64,000 nucleotides of DNA from JACXVD01 sp020446665 (GTDB lineage: Bacteria; Pseudomonadota; Alphaproteobacteria; Sphingomonadales; Sphingomonadaceae): positions 1 through 64,000 of the forward strand of contig JAWKXQ010000016.1 in NCBI GenBank assembly GCA_041396905.1, given 5' to 3'. The position numbers and the translations under genes are program-made. Position 1 is the first letter of the stretch. Every line of letters begins with the position of its first letter. The notes beneath the pieces were generated by a model that saw only the letters and a program-made list of their open reading frames with translations, did not search any database and was not told the DNA's origin. This document shows, piece after piece, positions 42,286 through 51,290 of this stretch.

Positions 42286-44634
42286 ATGACTGTCTTTACC
42301 CCGAAATTCGGTGCCCTTTTGCTATGCGGTGCAGCCGCCGCTGCCTTTACTGCCGCTCCAGCCATGGCCCAGGACGCCGAGGATGCCGATGCATCGCAGG
42401 CCAATGGCAACGCCCCCATCGTCGTGACCGCGCGCAAGCGCGAAGAAAGCCTGATTGATGTTCCGATTGCCGTGACCGCGATCGGCACCGATCAGCTGGC
42501 CGATATGGGCGCAAACGATCTGTCCGGCGTGCAGGGCGCAGTACCCAACGTCAATATCGTGCAGGGCCGCGGCTCCGCCGCTTCCGCCAATTTCTTCATC
42601 CGCGGCATCGGCCAGCCCGACGCCCTGCAGACATTCGACCCGGCCGTGGGTGTCTATGTCGATGGCGTTTACATGAGCCGCATCCAGGGTGCGCTGCTCA
42701 ACCTGTTCGACGTGCAGCGCGTAGAAGTGCTGCGCGGTCCGCAGGGAACGCTGTATGGCAAGAACACGATTGGCGGCGCCGTCAACATCGTTTCGAAAAA
42801 GCCCGATCTTTATGATCTGACGGGTGAAGCCAGCTTCACCTATGGCAAATTCGATGAAACCACTGCCAAGGGCTATGTCTCTGCGCCCATCGCGCCGGGC
42901 AGTGTCGCCCTGTCACTGGCCGGGCTGTATGACAATCGCGATGGTATCGTCACCGATCCGCTGACTGGCCGCAAATATAATGACCGCAACAATCTTTCCA
43001 TGCGCGGCATCCTGCGGGCACAGCCGAGCGAAACGGTCGAAATCCTGCTGTCAGGCGATTATACGCGCCAGCGCAACGAGCTGACGCTGGGCTGCGCCAC
43101 CACGCCGCAGATCGGGTTTGACCATAACGCGACCTTCACCGCGCTGACCCCCTTCACCATCGCCCCGGCGGGCAATTGCGACAGTTTCAATTACCAGACA
43201 TCGACCAGCTTCACGGGCGACGAAGGCCAGAAGCTGGAACATTGGGGCCTTTCCGGCACAGTCAATATCAACCTGTCCGATACGCTGTCGCTGACCTCGA
43301 TCACGGCCTATCGCAAGCTGACGCCTGACCTCTACATCGACATTGACGCCACCACCGCGCAGACCGGCGATGTGTTCGTGAGGATCAACCAGGAACAGAT
43401 CAGCCAGGAATTGCAGCTCAAGCTCGACATGGGCCAGCTGGCTGGCGTTTTCGGGCTATATTACCTGAACGAGAAGGTTTCTTCCCATCAGGAAGCCTAT
43501 GCTGACAGCTATCTGCGTTATGTCGGCACGCCGCTGGATTTCATCCGTACGATCGACGATGATCAGGAACTCGACAGCTATGCCGCCTTTGGCCAGCTGA
43601 CCTATGATTTCACCGATCAGTTCTCGATCACTGCGGGCCTGCGCTACACCCATGAGAAGAAGCGCTATTTCCGCACCACCAGCGCGCTTCTTTCCAGCCC
43701 GATCTTCACCACGCTGCAGATCCCCAGCGGGTTTACCTTCCCGAACGATCTGCCCGCGCCCTTCAACAGCGTTGACAGCGTTTCCTTTGACGCCTGGACG
43801 CCGATGGTTTCCGCCAGCTTCAAGCCCACACCTGATACGCTGATCTACGCTTCGGCCAGCCGCGGGTTCAAATCCGGCGGCTTCAACGGCCGGGTCAACG
43901 GCCTGGGCGATGTGACGCTGGAAGTGAACGGCCAGACGGAACTCGTGCCCTATTTCGCACCGGAAAAGGTCTGGACCTATGAAGTCGGCGCCAAGGGCAG
44001 CTTCCTTGATCGCCGCGTCAACATCTCGGTTGCGGCCTTCCAGTCCGATTATAAGGATTTCCAGGCACGTGTGGGTGGCGGCAACACCGGCATCACAGGC
44101 GGCAGCTTCCCGGTTATCAACGCCGGCCAGCTGAAGATCCAGGGCGTGGAATTCGAAGCAACCGTAAAGCCTTCCACGCCGCTGACGCTGATGGCCTCGG
44201 TCGGCTATCTGGATGCCGATTACAAGGAATTCGCCGATGGCCGCCGCGCCCCGGCATTCAGCTGCAACCCCACCGGCACCAAGGTCGTTTGCAGTCCGGC
44301 TTTCGCACCGCCGATCAGCGCGCGTCTGGCGGCTGATTATACGACCCCCATCGGCAGTAATGCCACGATAAGCCTGGGCGGCGACATGCGCTTTGTCGAC
44401 AAGCACTTCCTGTCGGTCGACAACCGCCCCGGCCTGACGGAAGACGGCTATTGGCTGGGCAACATCTATGCCCAGGTCGATTTTGACGGCTTTTATCTGC
44501 GTGGCATGGTCAAGAATGTCACCGATGCGCTCTACCGCACGGACGGGCAGGAATTCAGCGCCGTTGCCAATATCCAGACGGTCTATTTCGGCGATCCGCG
44601 CACATGGCAGGTCACTGCCGGATTCCGTTTCTGA
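42286..44634 (+). CDS. TonB-dependent receptor (second of three)
   Basis: Outer-membrane receptor of 782 residues. Signal peptide to ...TAAPAMAQ, then a TonB-box-like PIVVTARKREESLIDVPIAV, plug segments NFFIRGIGQPDALQTFDPAV and RVEVLRGPQGTLYGKNTIGG, and a barrel ending ...WQVTAGFRF. ATG 42286 with AGGGAGAG upstream is the start (the GTG two codons earlier is less likely). It leads a three-gene run with an alpha/beta hydrolase and an MFS permease, under a divergent TetR. The operon may take up and process an ester- or lactone-like substrate, which is an inference from order only. Confidence 0.94.
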   Translation: MTVFTPKFGALLLCGAAAAAFTAAPAMAQDAEDADASQANGNAPIVVTARKREESLIDVPIAVTAIGTDQLADMGANDLSGVQGAVPNVNIVQGRGSAASANFFIRGIGQPDALQTFDPAVGVYVDGVYMSRIQGALLNLFDVQRVEVLRGPQGTLYGKNTIGGAVNIVSKKPDLYDLTGEASFTYGKFDETTAKGYVSAPIAPGSVALSLAGLYDNRDGIVTDPLTGRKYNDRNNLSMRGILRAQPSETVEILLSGDYTRQRNELTLGCATTPQIGFDHNATFTALTPFTIAPAGNCDSFNYQTSTSFTGDEGQKLEHWGLSGTVNINLSDTLSLTSITAYRKLTPDLYIDIDATTAQTGDVFVRINQEQISQELQLKLDMGQLAGVFGLYYLNEKVSSHQEAYADSYLRYVGTPLDFIRTIDDDQELDSYAAFGQLTYDFTDQFSITAGLRYTHEKKRYFRTTSALLSSPIFTTLQIPSGFTFPNDLPAPFNSVDSVSFDAWTPMVSASFKPTPDTLIYASASRGFKSGGFNGRVNGLGDVTLEVNGQTELVPYFAPEKVWTYEVGAKGSFLDRRVNISVAAFQSDYKDFQARVGGGNTGITGGSFPVINAGQLKIQGVEFEATVKPSTPLTLMASVGYLDADYKEFADGRRAPAFSCNPTGTKVVCSPAFAPPISARLAADYTTPIGSNATISLGGDMRFVDKHFLSVDNRPGLTEDGYWLGNIYAQVDFDGFYLRGMVKNVTDALYRTDGQEFSAVANIQTVYFGDPRTWQVTAGFRF

Positions 44635-44646
44635 GCGGATTGTCCG

Positions 44647-45528
44647 ATGGCAAAAAAAATGGCTTTCCGCGCGGTGACCTATCGCAGCACGGATGACCGG
44701 CTCAACCTCTTCGCCCGGGATTACCCGGGCGGAGAGGACGCTTCCCCTACCCCCTTGCTGATGATGCACGGGCTGACCCGTAGCAGTGCGGATTTCGGCC
44801 CGCTGGCGGATCATCTGGGGGAAAAGTATCGCATGATCGTGCCCGACCAGCGCGGGCGCGCCTTGTCAGATTATGATCCCGATCCGGCGCTATACCGGCC
44901 CGATATCTATGTCGCTGACATGTGGGCCTTGCTCGACACGCTCGGGATTGAGCGGGCCACGCTGGTCGGCACATCCATGGGCGGGCTGATGTCCATGATC
45001 ATGGGCGCGACCCGGCCAGACCGTATTTCCGCCATCATCCTGAATGATATCGGTGCCGAAGTAATGCAGGAAGGGCTTGACCGCATCCGCACTTATGTCG
45101 GAGGTCGTGACATCATGAAGGATTGGGAAGAGGCTGCGGATCGCTGCAAGGCGATCAACCACACAGCCATGGACGGTTTTACGGCCACAGACTGGATGGC
45201 CTTTGCCCGGCGTACCTGCGAGGAAACGCCCGAAGGCGGCGTGCGCTTTGCCTATGATCCGGCGATCTCTGCCGGAATGGAAGAAGAAGACCCCAGCGCA
45301 GTCCCGCCCGATCTATGGCCCATGTGGGACATGCTGGCCGATATTCCCGTGCTTGTGCTGCGCGGTGCGAACAGTGATCTGCTCTCTGCCGAGACAGTGC
45401 AGCAGATGAAGGCGCGCCACTCCGGCCCCTTCGCCCATGCCGATATTGCCGGACGCGGCCATGCGCCGATTCTGGACGAACCCGATTCGCTCGCCGCCAT
45501 CGAACCATTCCTGGAGGCCCATGGCTGA
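44647..45528 (+). CDS. Alpha/beta fold hydrolase
   Basis: Serine hydrolase of 293 residues. Elements seen: oxyanion strand LLMMHGLTRSSADFGPLADH, nucleophile elbow LVGTSMGGLMSMIMGA, acid residue in VLVLRGANSDLLSAET, and the catalytic histidine in AGRGHAPILDEP. The sequence resembles haloperoxidase/enol-lactonase-like hydrolases. 12 bp follow the receptor gene. The stop overlaps the MFS gene by 8 bp, so coupling is likely. No signal peptide, hence cytoplasmic. Confidence 0.9.
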   Translation: MAKKMAFRAVTYRSTDDRLNLFARDYPGGEDASPTPLLMMHGLTRSSADFGPLADHLGEKYRMIVPDQRGRALSDYDPDPALYRPDIYVADMWALLDTLGIERATLVGTSMGGLMSMIMGATRPDRISAIILNDIGAEVMQEGLDRIRTYVGGRDIMKDWEEAADRCKAINHTAMDGFTATDWMAFARRTCEETPEGGVRFAYDPAISAGMEEEDPSAVPPDLWPMWDMLADIPVLVLRGANSDLLSAETVQQMKARHSGPFAHADIAGRGHAPILDEPDSLAAIEPFLEAHG

Positions 45529-46810
45529 GGGCGCGGTTCCTCTGACAGCGCCAGTGCGCAAGGGCCCGAAACCGGGTGTCGTGCTGGCCATGCTGCTGCT
45601 GGTTTACACCTTCAACTTTCTCGACCGGCAGATTCTGGGCATCCTCGTTGAGCCGATCAAGGATGATCTGGGACTGAGCGATGCCGAATTTGGCGCATTT
45701 GGCGGGATTGCCTTTGCCCTTCTCTATTCCATTTTGGGCGTACCTCTGTCGCTGCTGGCAGACCGCACGCGGCGCAGCTGGGTGATTGCCGGGGCGCTGG
45801 CTTTCTGGAGCGGCTTTACCGCGCTGTGCGGCACCGCCACCAGTTTCTGGCAGATGTTCGCTTTCCGAATGGGCGTCGGGATTGGTGAGGCAGGCGGAGT
45901 CGCTCCATCCTATGCGCTGATCGCAGACTACTTCCCGCCGCATAAGCGCGCCCGGGCTCTGGCGATCTTCTCGCTCGGTGTGCCGGTGGGGCTGGCAGGC
46001 GGCACATTGCTGGGTGCCTATATTGCCGAGCTGGTCAATTGGCGCGCGGCCTTCCTGTTCATGGGTGTTGCCGGGGTACTGCTGGCCCCGATCTTCCTGT
46101 TCATCGTCAAGGATCCGCCGCGTCCAGCCGCGGCAGCAAAGCCTGCCCCGCTGCTTTCTGTTTTTCCGATCATCGGCAAGAAGCCGAGCTTCTGGCTGTT
46201 GTCTTTTGCTGCCAGCTGCAGCTCGCTATGCGGCTATGGCATGGCCTTGTGGACCCCGGCTGTGCTGATGCGCAGCTTTGGCATGGACATGATCGGCACC
46301 GGGCAATTCCTGGGTGGATTGCTGCTGATCGGCGGCACGGCGGGCGTGTTTGGCGGCGGCTGGCTGGCGGACAAATTGGGTGTGCTGGATCGCCGCTGGT
46401 ATCCCGGCCTGCCTGCGATTGCGTGGATCATCACGGTCCCCTGCATCGCCACCGCCATGCTGCTGGAGATGCCGCTTTGGGCCGTATGGCTGCTGCTGCT
46501 CATCCCCAATGGTCTCAACATCCTCTGGCTCGGCCCGGTCACCACAGCGGTGCAACATCTGGTGCCCCAACCCATGCGGGCCACCGCTTCGGGCAGCTTC
46601 CTGATGATCAACAATCTGATCGGGATTGGGGTTGGCCCCATGCTGATGGGCTGGCTGTCAGACCGGTTCACGGGCACCTATGGCGATGACGCGCTGCTCT
46701 ATGCAACCGTGTCCTGCCTTGGCTTCTATCTGCTGGCCTCGGTACTCGCTCTGCTGGCGACACGCACGATCCGCCGTGACTGGGTGGACGAGGATCACGC
46801 AGCTGCTTGA
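45521..46810 (+). CDS. Spinster-type MFS transporter
   Basis: Inner-membrane permease of 429 residues. It has the spinster-like start LLVYTFNFLDRQILGILVEP, and the loop motifs LSLLADRTRRSWVIAG and GIGEAGGVAPSYALIADYFP, followed by the typical ...PHKRARALAIFSLG. The last segments are ...YLLASVLALLATRTIRRDW. Start ATG 45521 lies within the 3' end of the hydrolase gene. In many sphingomonads this MFS type is found with TonB receptors and catabolic hydrolases. Confidence 0.9.
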   Translation: MAEGAVPLTAPVRKGPKPGVVLAMLLLVYTFNFLDRQILGILVEPIKDDLGLSDAEFGAFGGIAFALLYSILGVPLSLLADRTRRSWVIAGALAFWSGFTALCGTATSFWQMFAFRMGVGIGEAGGVAPSYALIADYFPPHKRARALAIFSLGVPVGLAGGTLLGAYIAELVNWRAAFLFMGVAGVLLAPIFLFIVKDPPRPAAAAKPAPLLSVFPIIGKKPSFWLLSFAASCSSLCGYGMALWTPAVLMRSFGMDMIGTGQFLGGLLLIGGTAGVFGGGWLADKLGVLDRRWYPGLPAIAWIITVPCIATAMLLEMPLWAVWLLLLIPNGLNILWLGPVTTAVQHLVPQPMRATASGSFLMINNLIGIGVGPMLMGWLSDRFTGTYGDDALLYATVSCLGFYLLASVLALLATRTIRRDWVDEDHAAA

Positions 46811-46884
46811 GTGCAGCTACTTGATTACAGATGAAACCGGGTGCAAGCGGGCGGGAGTGTCCCCGCCTTGCCATGAGTCGCTGC

Positions 46885-49800
46885 ATGACTATTGCCGTCC
46901 CGCTTGACCGCTCTGCCCTGCGCGCCGCCTATCGCATGGACGAAGCGGCCTGCATTACCGAACGGCTTGCACAAGCCGCCCCTGCCAGCCAGCAGCATGA
47001 ACAGGCCAGCGCCCTTGCCGCCACGCTGATCACCGGCGCGCGCAAACACAAGGCGAGCGGGCTCGACGCTTTCCTCCACGCCTATGGCCTCGCCACGGAA
47101 GAGGGCATTGCGCTGATGTGTCTGGCAGAGGCGCTGCTGCGCGTGCCCGACAGTGCCACAATCGATGCGCTGATCCGCGACAAATTGGGCGATATCGACT
47201 GGGGCGATCATCTGGGCGAAAGCTCGTCCAGCTTCGTCAATGCCGCAACCTTCTCCCTGATGCTGACCGGCGAAGTGCTGGACAAGCCGGAGGAGCATCA
47301 GCGCGGAATGGGTGCCACTGTGCGCCGTGCCATCGGGCGGCTGGGCGAGCCGGTGATCCGCAAGGCGGTGACGCAGGCAATGCGCATTCTGGGCGGGCAG
47401 TTCGTCTTTGGCCGCACGATCGACGAAGCGCTGGAACGCGCCGCGCCAGAGCGCAAGCGCGGCCTGACCCACAGTTTCGACATGCTGGGCGAAGCGGCGA
47501 TGACCCTTGCCGATGCAGAGCGCTATCGCGCCGCCTATGCCAGCGCCATCGCCCGGCTGGCGCGCGAATCCGATGGCGATGTGGGCACATCACCCGGCAT
47601 TTCGGTGAAGCTGTCCGCGCTCTATCCCAAATATGATTTCTACCATCGCGATGCCGCCTTGGCCGCGCTGGTTCCCATGGTGCGGGATTTGGCCATGCAG
47701 GCGCGCGATGCGGGGATCCATTTCACGATTGACGCGGAAGAGGCTGAACGTCTCGAACTATCCCTCGACATAATCGAAGCGCTGCTGGCCGATAGTGATC
47801 TTTTTGCAGGTGGCTGGGACGGCTTTGGCCTCGCCATTCAGGCCTATCAGAAGCGCGCCGTGCCGCTGTGTGACTGGATCGCGCAACTGGCCCGGCGGCA
47901 TGGGCGGCGGCTCTTCGTGCGGCTGGTCAAAGGGGCCTATTGGGATAGCGAAATCAAATGGTCGCAGGTCGGTGGATTGCCGGATTATCCGGTGTTTACC
48001 CGCAAGCTGGCAACCGATGTTTCCTACCTCGCCTGTGCCGGTCGGCTGCTGGCGGCGAGCGACGTGATCTTCCCCGCCTTTGCCACGCATAATGCCTATA
48101 CGATTGGCGCGGTGAAGGCCCTGGCTGATGGAAAGCCGCACGAATTTCAGCGGCTGCACGGCATGGGCGAGGATGTCTATGCTGCGCTGGCGGCAGAGGA
48201 AAAGCGGACTGGACAGCCGCAAACGCGGGTGCGCATCTATGCGCCCGTGGGCGGGCACAAGGAACTGCTCGCCTATCTCGTGCGCCGCTTGTTGGAAAAC
48301 GGAGCCAATTCCTCTTTCGTTAACCGCATGGCCGATGCCGAAGTGCCGGTGGAAGAGTTGGTCACTGACCCGGTGGCAGAGCTGGCCGCGCTGGAGCCGA
48401 AGCGCAACGACGCCATCCCCCTGCCCGCTGACATCTTCCCCGGACGAGTCAACAGCGCCGGGATCGATCTGTCAGACCCGCTCATTCGTGAGCCACTGCT
48501 TGAACGGTTGCAGTCTCTGGAAAGCCGCGAATGGCAGGCCGCCCCCACTCTGGCGGCAGACAGCGCAGGGGCAGTGAGCGAGATCCGCAGCCCGCAGGAC
48601 CGGCGCGTTCTGGTTGGCACTGTGCAGGAAGCGAGCGCCGCCGATATTGACACAGCGATGCAAGCTGCGCGCGCTATCCAGCCAGGTTGGGACAAGCTGG
48701 GCGGTGAAAAGAGGGCGCTGCTGCTGGAAGAGGCAGCGCGGCTGTTTGAAGAACACACGGATGAGTTCCTCTCTTTGTGCCGCCGTGAAGCGGGCAAGAG
48801 CTTGCTCGATGCTGTGCTGGAACTGCGCGAAGCGGTCGATTTCCTGCGCTATTATGCAGCGGAGGCGCGGCGCCAGTTTGCAGAGCCGGACTATCTGCCC
48901 GGCCCCACCGGCGAAGAGAATATCATCCGCCTGCATGGGCGCGGCGTATTCGTGACGATCAGCCCGTGGAATTTCCCGCTGGCCATCTTTATCGGTCCCG
49001 CCGCCGCCGCGCTGGCTGCGGGCAACACCGTGTTGGCCAAACCGGCGGAACAGACCCCGCTGATCGCCGCGCTGGCGGTGCAATTGTGCCATCAGGCAGG
49101 CATTCCGGAGGAAGCGCTGCAACTCGTGCCCGGCGATGGCAAGGTTGGCGCGATGCTGACCAGCGATCCGCATATTACCGGAGTCGCTTTCACCGGATCG
49201 ACCGGCACTGCGCAAGCGATCAATCGCAGCCTCGCCATGCGCGATGGGCCGCTGGGTATCCTGATCGCGGAAACGGGCGGGCAGAATGCGATGATCGTGG
49301 ACAGCTCCGCCTTGCCCGAACAGGTCGCCCGCGATGTCGTGAACAGCGCGTTTCAGAGCGCGGGGCAGCGTTGCTCTGCCTTGCGCGTGCTCTATTTGCA
49401 GGAAGACATTGCTGACGGGATGCTGGCGATGATCCGCGGGGCGTTCGAAATGCTCACGCCTGGCGATCCGGCACAGCTTTCAACCGATGTCGGCCCGGTG
49501 ATCGATGCGGAGGCAAAGGCCTCGCTCAATGCGCATATCGCCGCCATGGCATCAGCGGGGCATGATGTGCAGCAGCTCGCATTGGGTGCAGACACGGCAC
49601 ATGGCTGTTTCGTGGCGCCAACCATTATCGAGATTTCCTCCATCGCGGATCTGGACGCAGAACATTTCGGCCCTGTGCTGCATGTCGCACGCTTCCCGGC
49701 GGGCGGGCTGGAGGCGCTGATCGCTGAGATCAACGCTACTGGTTTTGGCCTGACTCTGGGCCTGCACAGCCGCATCGCGGCCAAGCATCGGCTGGTGGAA

Positions 49801-50007
49801 GCAACCGCACGGGTGGGCAATCTCTATATCAATCGCAACCAGATCGGCGCGGTGGTGGGCAGCCAGCCCTTTGGCGGTGAAGGAATGTCCGGCACTGGCC
49901 CCAAGGCCGGTGGCCCCCATTATCTGGCCCGTTTCGCGACTGAACGGGTGACTTGCACGGACACCACCGCCGCCGGGGGCAATGCCAGCCTGCTCGCCGC
50001 CGGATAG
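46885..50007 (+). CDS. putA: Bifunctional proline dehydrogenase/L-glutamate gamma-semialdehyde dehydrogenase
   Basis: Two-step proline to glutamate oxidase, about 1040 residues. The first half is the FAD-dependent proline dehydrogenase (LYPKYDFYHRDAALAALVPM, FVRLVKGAYWDSEIKWSQVG). The second half is the NAD-dependent P5C dehydrogenase: TISPWNFPLAIFIGPAAAAL, FTGSTGTAQAINRSLAMR, and the nucleophile in FQSAGQRCSALRVLYL. The N-terminus has no ribbon-helix-helix, so this PutA is not a DNA-binding repressor. ATG 46873 is an alternative start. No proline permease is adjacent. Confidence 0.95.
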   Translation: MTIAVPLDRSALRAAYRMDEAACITERLAQAAPASQQHEQASALAATLITGARKHKASGLDAFLHAYGLATEEGIALMCLAEALLRVPDSATIDALIRDKLGDIDWGDHLGESSSSFVNAATFSLMLTGEVLDKPEEHQRGMGATVRRAIGRLGEPVIRKAVTQAMRILGGQFVFGRTIDEALERAAPERKRGLTHSFDMLGEAAMTLADAERYRAAYASAIARLARESDGDVGTSPGISVKLSALYPKYDFYHRDAALAALVPMVRDLAMQARDAGIHFTIDAEEAERLELSLDIIEALLADSDLFAGGWDGFGLAIQAYQKRAVPLCDWIAQLARRHGRRLFVRLVKGAYWDSEIKWSQVGGLPDYPVFTRKLATDVSYLACAGRLLAASDVIFPAFATHNAYTIGAVKALADGKPHEFQRLHGMGEDVYAALAAEEKRTGQPQTRVRIYAPVGGHKELLAYLVRRLLENGANSSFVNRMADAEVPVEELVTDPVAELAALEPKRNDAIPLPADIFPGRVNSAGIDLSDPLIREPLLERLQSLESREWQAAPTLAADSAGAVSEIRSPQDRRVLVGTVQEASAADIDTAMQAARAIQPGWDKLGGEKRALLLEEAARLFEEHTDEFLSLCRREAGKSLLDAVLELREAVDFLRYYAAEARRQFAEPDYLPGPTGEENIIRLHGRGVFVTISPWNFPLAIFIGPAAAALAAGNTVLAKPAEQTPLIAALAVQLCHQAGIPEEALQLVPGDGKVGAMLTSDPHITGVAFTGSTGTAQAINRSLAMRDGPLGILIAETGGQNAMIVDSSALPEQVARDVVNSAFQSAGQRCSALRVLYLQEDIADGMLAMIRGAFEMLTPGDPAQLSTDVGPVIDAEAKASLNAHIAAMASAGHDVQQLALGADTAHGCFVAPTIIEISSIADLDAEHFGPVLHVARFPAGGLEALIAEINATGFGLTLGLHSRIAAKHRLVEATARVGNLYINRNQIGAVVGSQPFGGEGMSGTGPKAGGPHYLARFATERVTCTDTTAAGGNASLLAAG

Positions 50008-50055
50008 GGGCTTTGCATTAACCGCTTCTTGGCCCGTTTGTGCTAAGGGCCGCGC

Positions 50056-51057
50056 ATGAGCAGAACCACTATCGTTACCGGTGCAGCAGGCTTTATCGGC
50101 GCTGCCCTGTCAGAAGCCCTGCTGGCGCGCGGCGAGCGCGTGATCGGGATCGACAATTGCAATGATTATTACGCCGTCTCGCTGAAAGAGGCGCGCCTGC
50201 GCCGCCTGTCAGACCGGCATGGCGCAGCCTTCACTTTCCACCGGCTCGACTTTGCTGACAATGCCGCGCTGCTGGCTGCGCTCGACGGGGCAGAATTCAG
50301 CCATATCGTCCATCTCGGCGCGCAGGCGGGCGTGCGCTATTCGATCGATAACCCGCATGCCTATGTCCAGTCGAACCTGGTCGGCCATGTGAACATGCTC
50401 GAACTCGCACGGCATCGCGGGGTGGAGCATATGGTCTATGCCAGTTCCAGCTCGGTCTATGGCGGCAATGACAAGGTGCCTTTCTCCGTCGAGGATCGCT
50501 GCGACCACCCGGTTTCGCTCTATGCCGCGACCAAGAAGGCGGACGAACTGATGAGCGAAACCTACGCGCATCTGTTCCGCCTGCCGCTTACGGGGCTGCG
50601 CTTCTTCACTGTCTATGGCCCGTGGGGCCGCCCGGACATGGCGCTGTGGAAATTCACCGCCAACATCATCGCTGGCAAGCCGATCCCGGTCTTCAACCAT
50701 GGCGATATGTATCGCGACTTTACCTATATTGACGACATTATCGCCGGCGTCGTGGCCTGCCTCGATCACCCGCCCGCCGATGATGGCGCGCAGAAACCCG
50801 GCGGCAGCGTGAAGCCGCATGCGGTCTATAATATCGGCAACAACCAGTCCGAACCGCTGATGAAGCTGATCCACGTGCTGGAGGATGCGCTGGGCCGCAA
50901 GGCGGAGATGGACATGCTCCCGATGCAGCCGGGCGACGTGCACAAGACCTTCGCCGATATCGAAGCGATCCGCAGCGATCTGGGTTATGAACCGACCACC
51001 AGCATCGAAGTGGGCGTGCCCAAATTCGTGGAATGGTATCGGGGCTATAACGGGTAG
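50056..51057 (+). CDS. NAD-dependent epimerase, UDP-glucuronate 4-epimerase type
   Basis: Short-chain extended-type epimerase of 333 residues. Rossmann motif VTGAAGFIGAALSEALLARG, DNCNDYYAVSLKEARL, the substrate/catalytic region YASSSSVYGGND and YAATKKADELM (YxxxK). The block RFFTVYGPWGRPDMALWKFT is typical of UDP-glucuronate 4-epimerases, which supply UDP-galacturonate for capsule or LPS. The gene stands alone and is followed by repeat copy C2. Confidence 0.9.
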   Translation: MSRTTIVTGAAGFIGAALSEALLARGERVIGIDNCNDYYAVSLKEARLRRLSDRHGAAFTFHRLDFADNAALLAALDGAEFSHIVHLGAQAGVRYSIDNPHAYVQSNLVGHVNMLELARHRGVEHMVYASSSSVYGGNDKVPFSVEDRCDHPVSLYAATKKADELMSETYAHLFRLPLTGLRFFTVYGPWGRPDMALWKFTANIIAGKPIPVFNHGDMYRDFTYIDDIIAGVVACLDHPPADDGAQKPGGSVKPHAVYNIGNNQSEPLMKLIHVLEDALGRKAEMDMLPMQPGDVHKTFADIEAIRSDLGYEPTTSIEVGVPKFVEWYRGYNG

Positions 51058-51067
51058 AACACATATG

Positions 51068-51284
51068 GATCCTCCCCGTTTTTGCGCAGCACAAATGGGG
51101 AGGTGGCGCAGCGCCGCAGGCGCTGTGACGGAGGGGTATGGAGCCGGTCCTTTGTAGGACTCAGGCTAAACGGGCTTGGAGCTATTCCCCCTCCACCCCG
51201 AGGCCTATGGCCTCGCGGTCCCGCTGTTCCTGCGGAACACCTTCGGTTCCCCCATTTGTGACTACGTCAAAAATGGGGAGGATC
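51068..51284 (+). repeat. Palindromic repeat C, copy 2
   Basis: 217-bp element with imperfect terminal inverted repeats: left GATCCTCCCCGTTTTTGCGC, then AGCACAAATGGGGAGG; right end reads on the other strand GATCCTCCCCATTTTTGACG, then TAGTCACAAATGGGGG. Each terminus can also fold on itself (CCTCCCC with GGGGAGG). The same modules appear in copy C1 at 15272-15455 in opposite orientation. The element lies between the convergent epimerase and DEAD-box helicase genes. Its interior has additional short hairpins and no ORF. Confidence 0.88.
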
Positions 51285-51290
51285 TGAAGT

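Noticed and set aside
43456..44814. 452-codon frame opposite the second TonB receptor
   Set aside because: Shadow of the receptor; the plus strand has the signal peptide, plug and barrel end.
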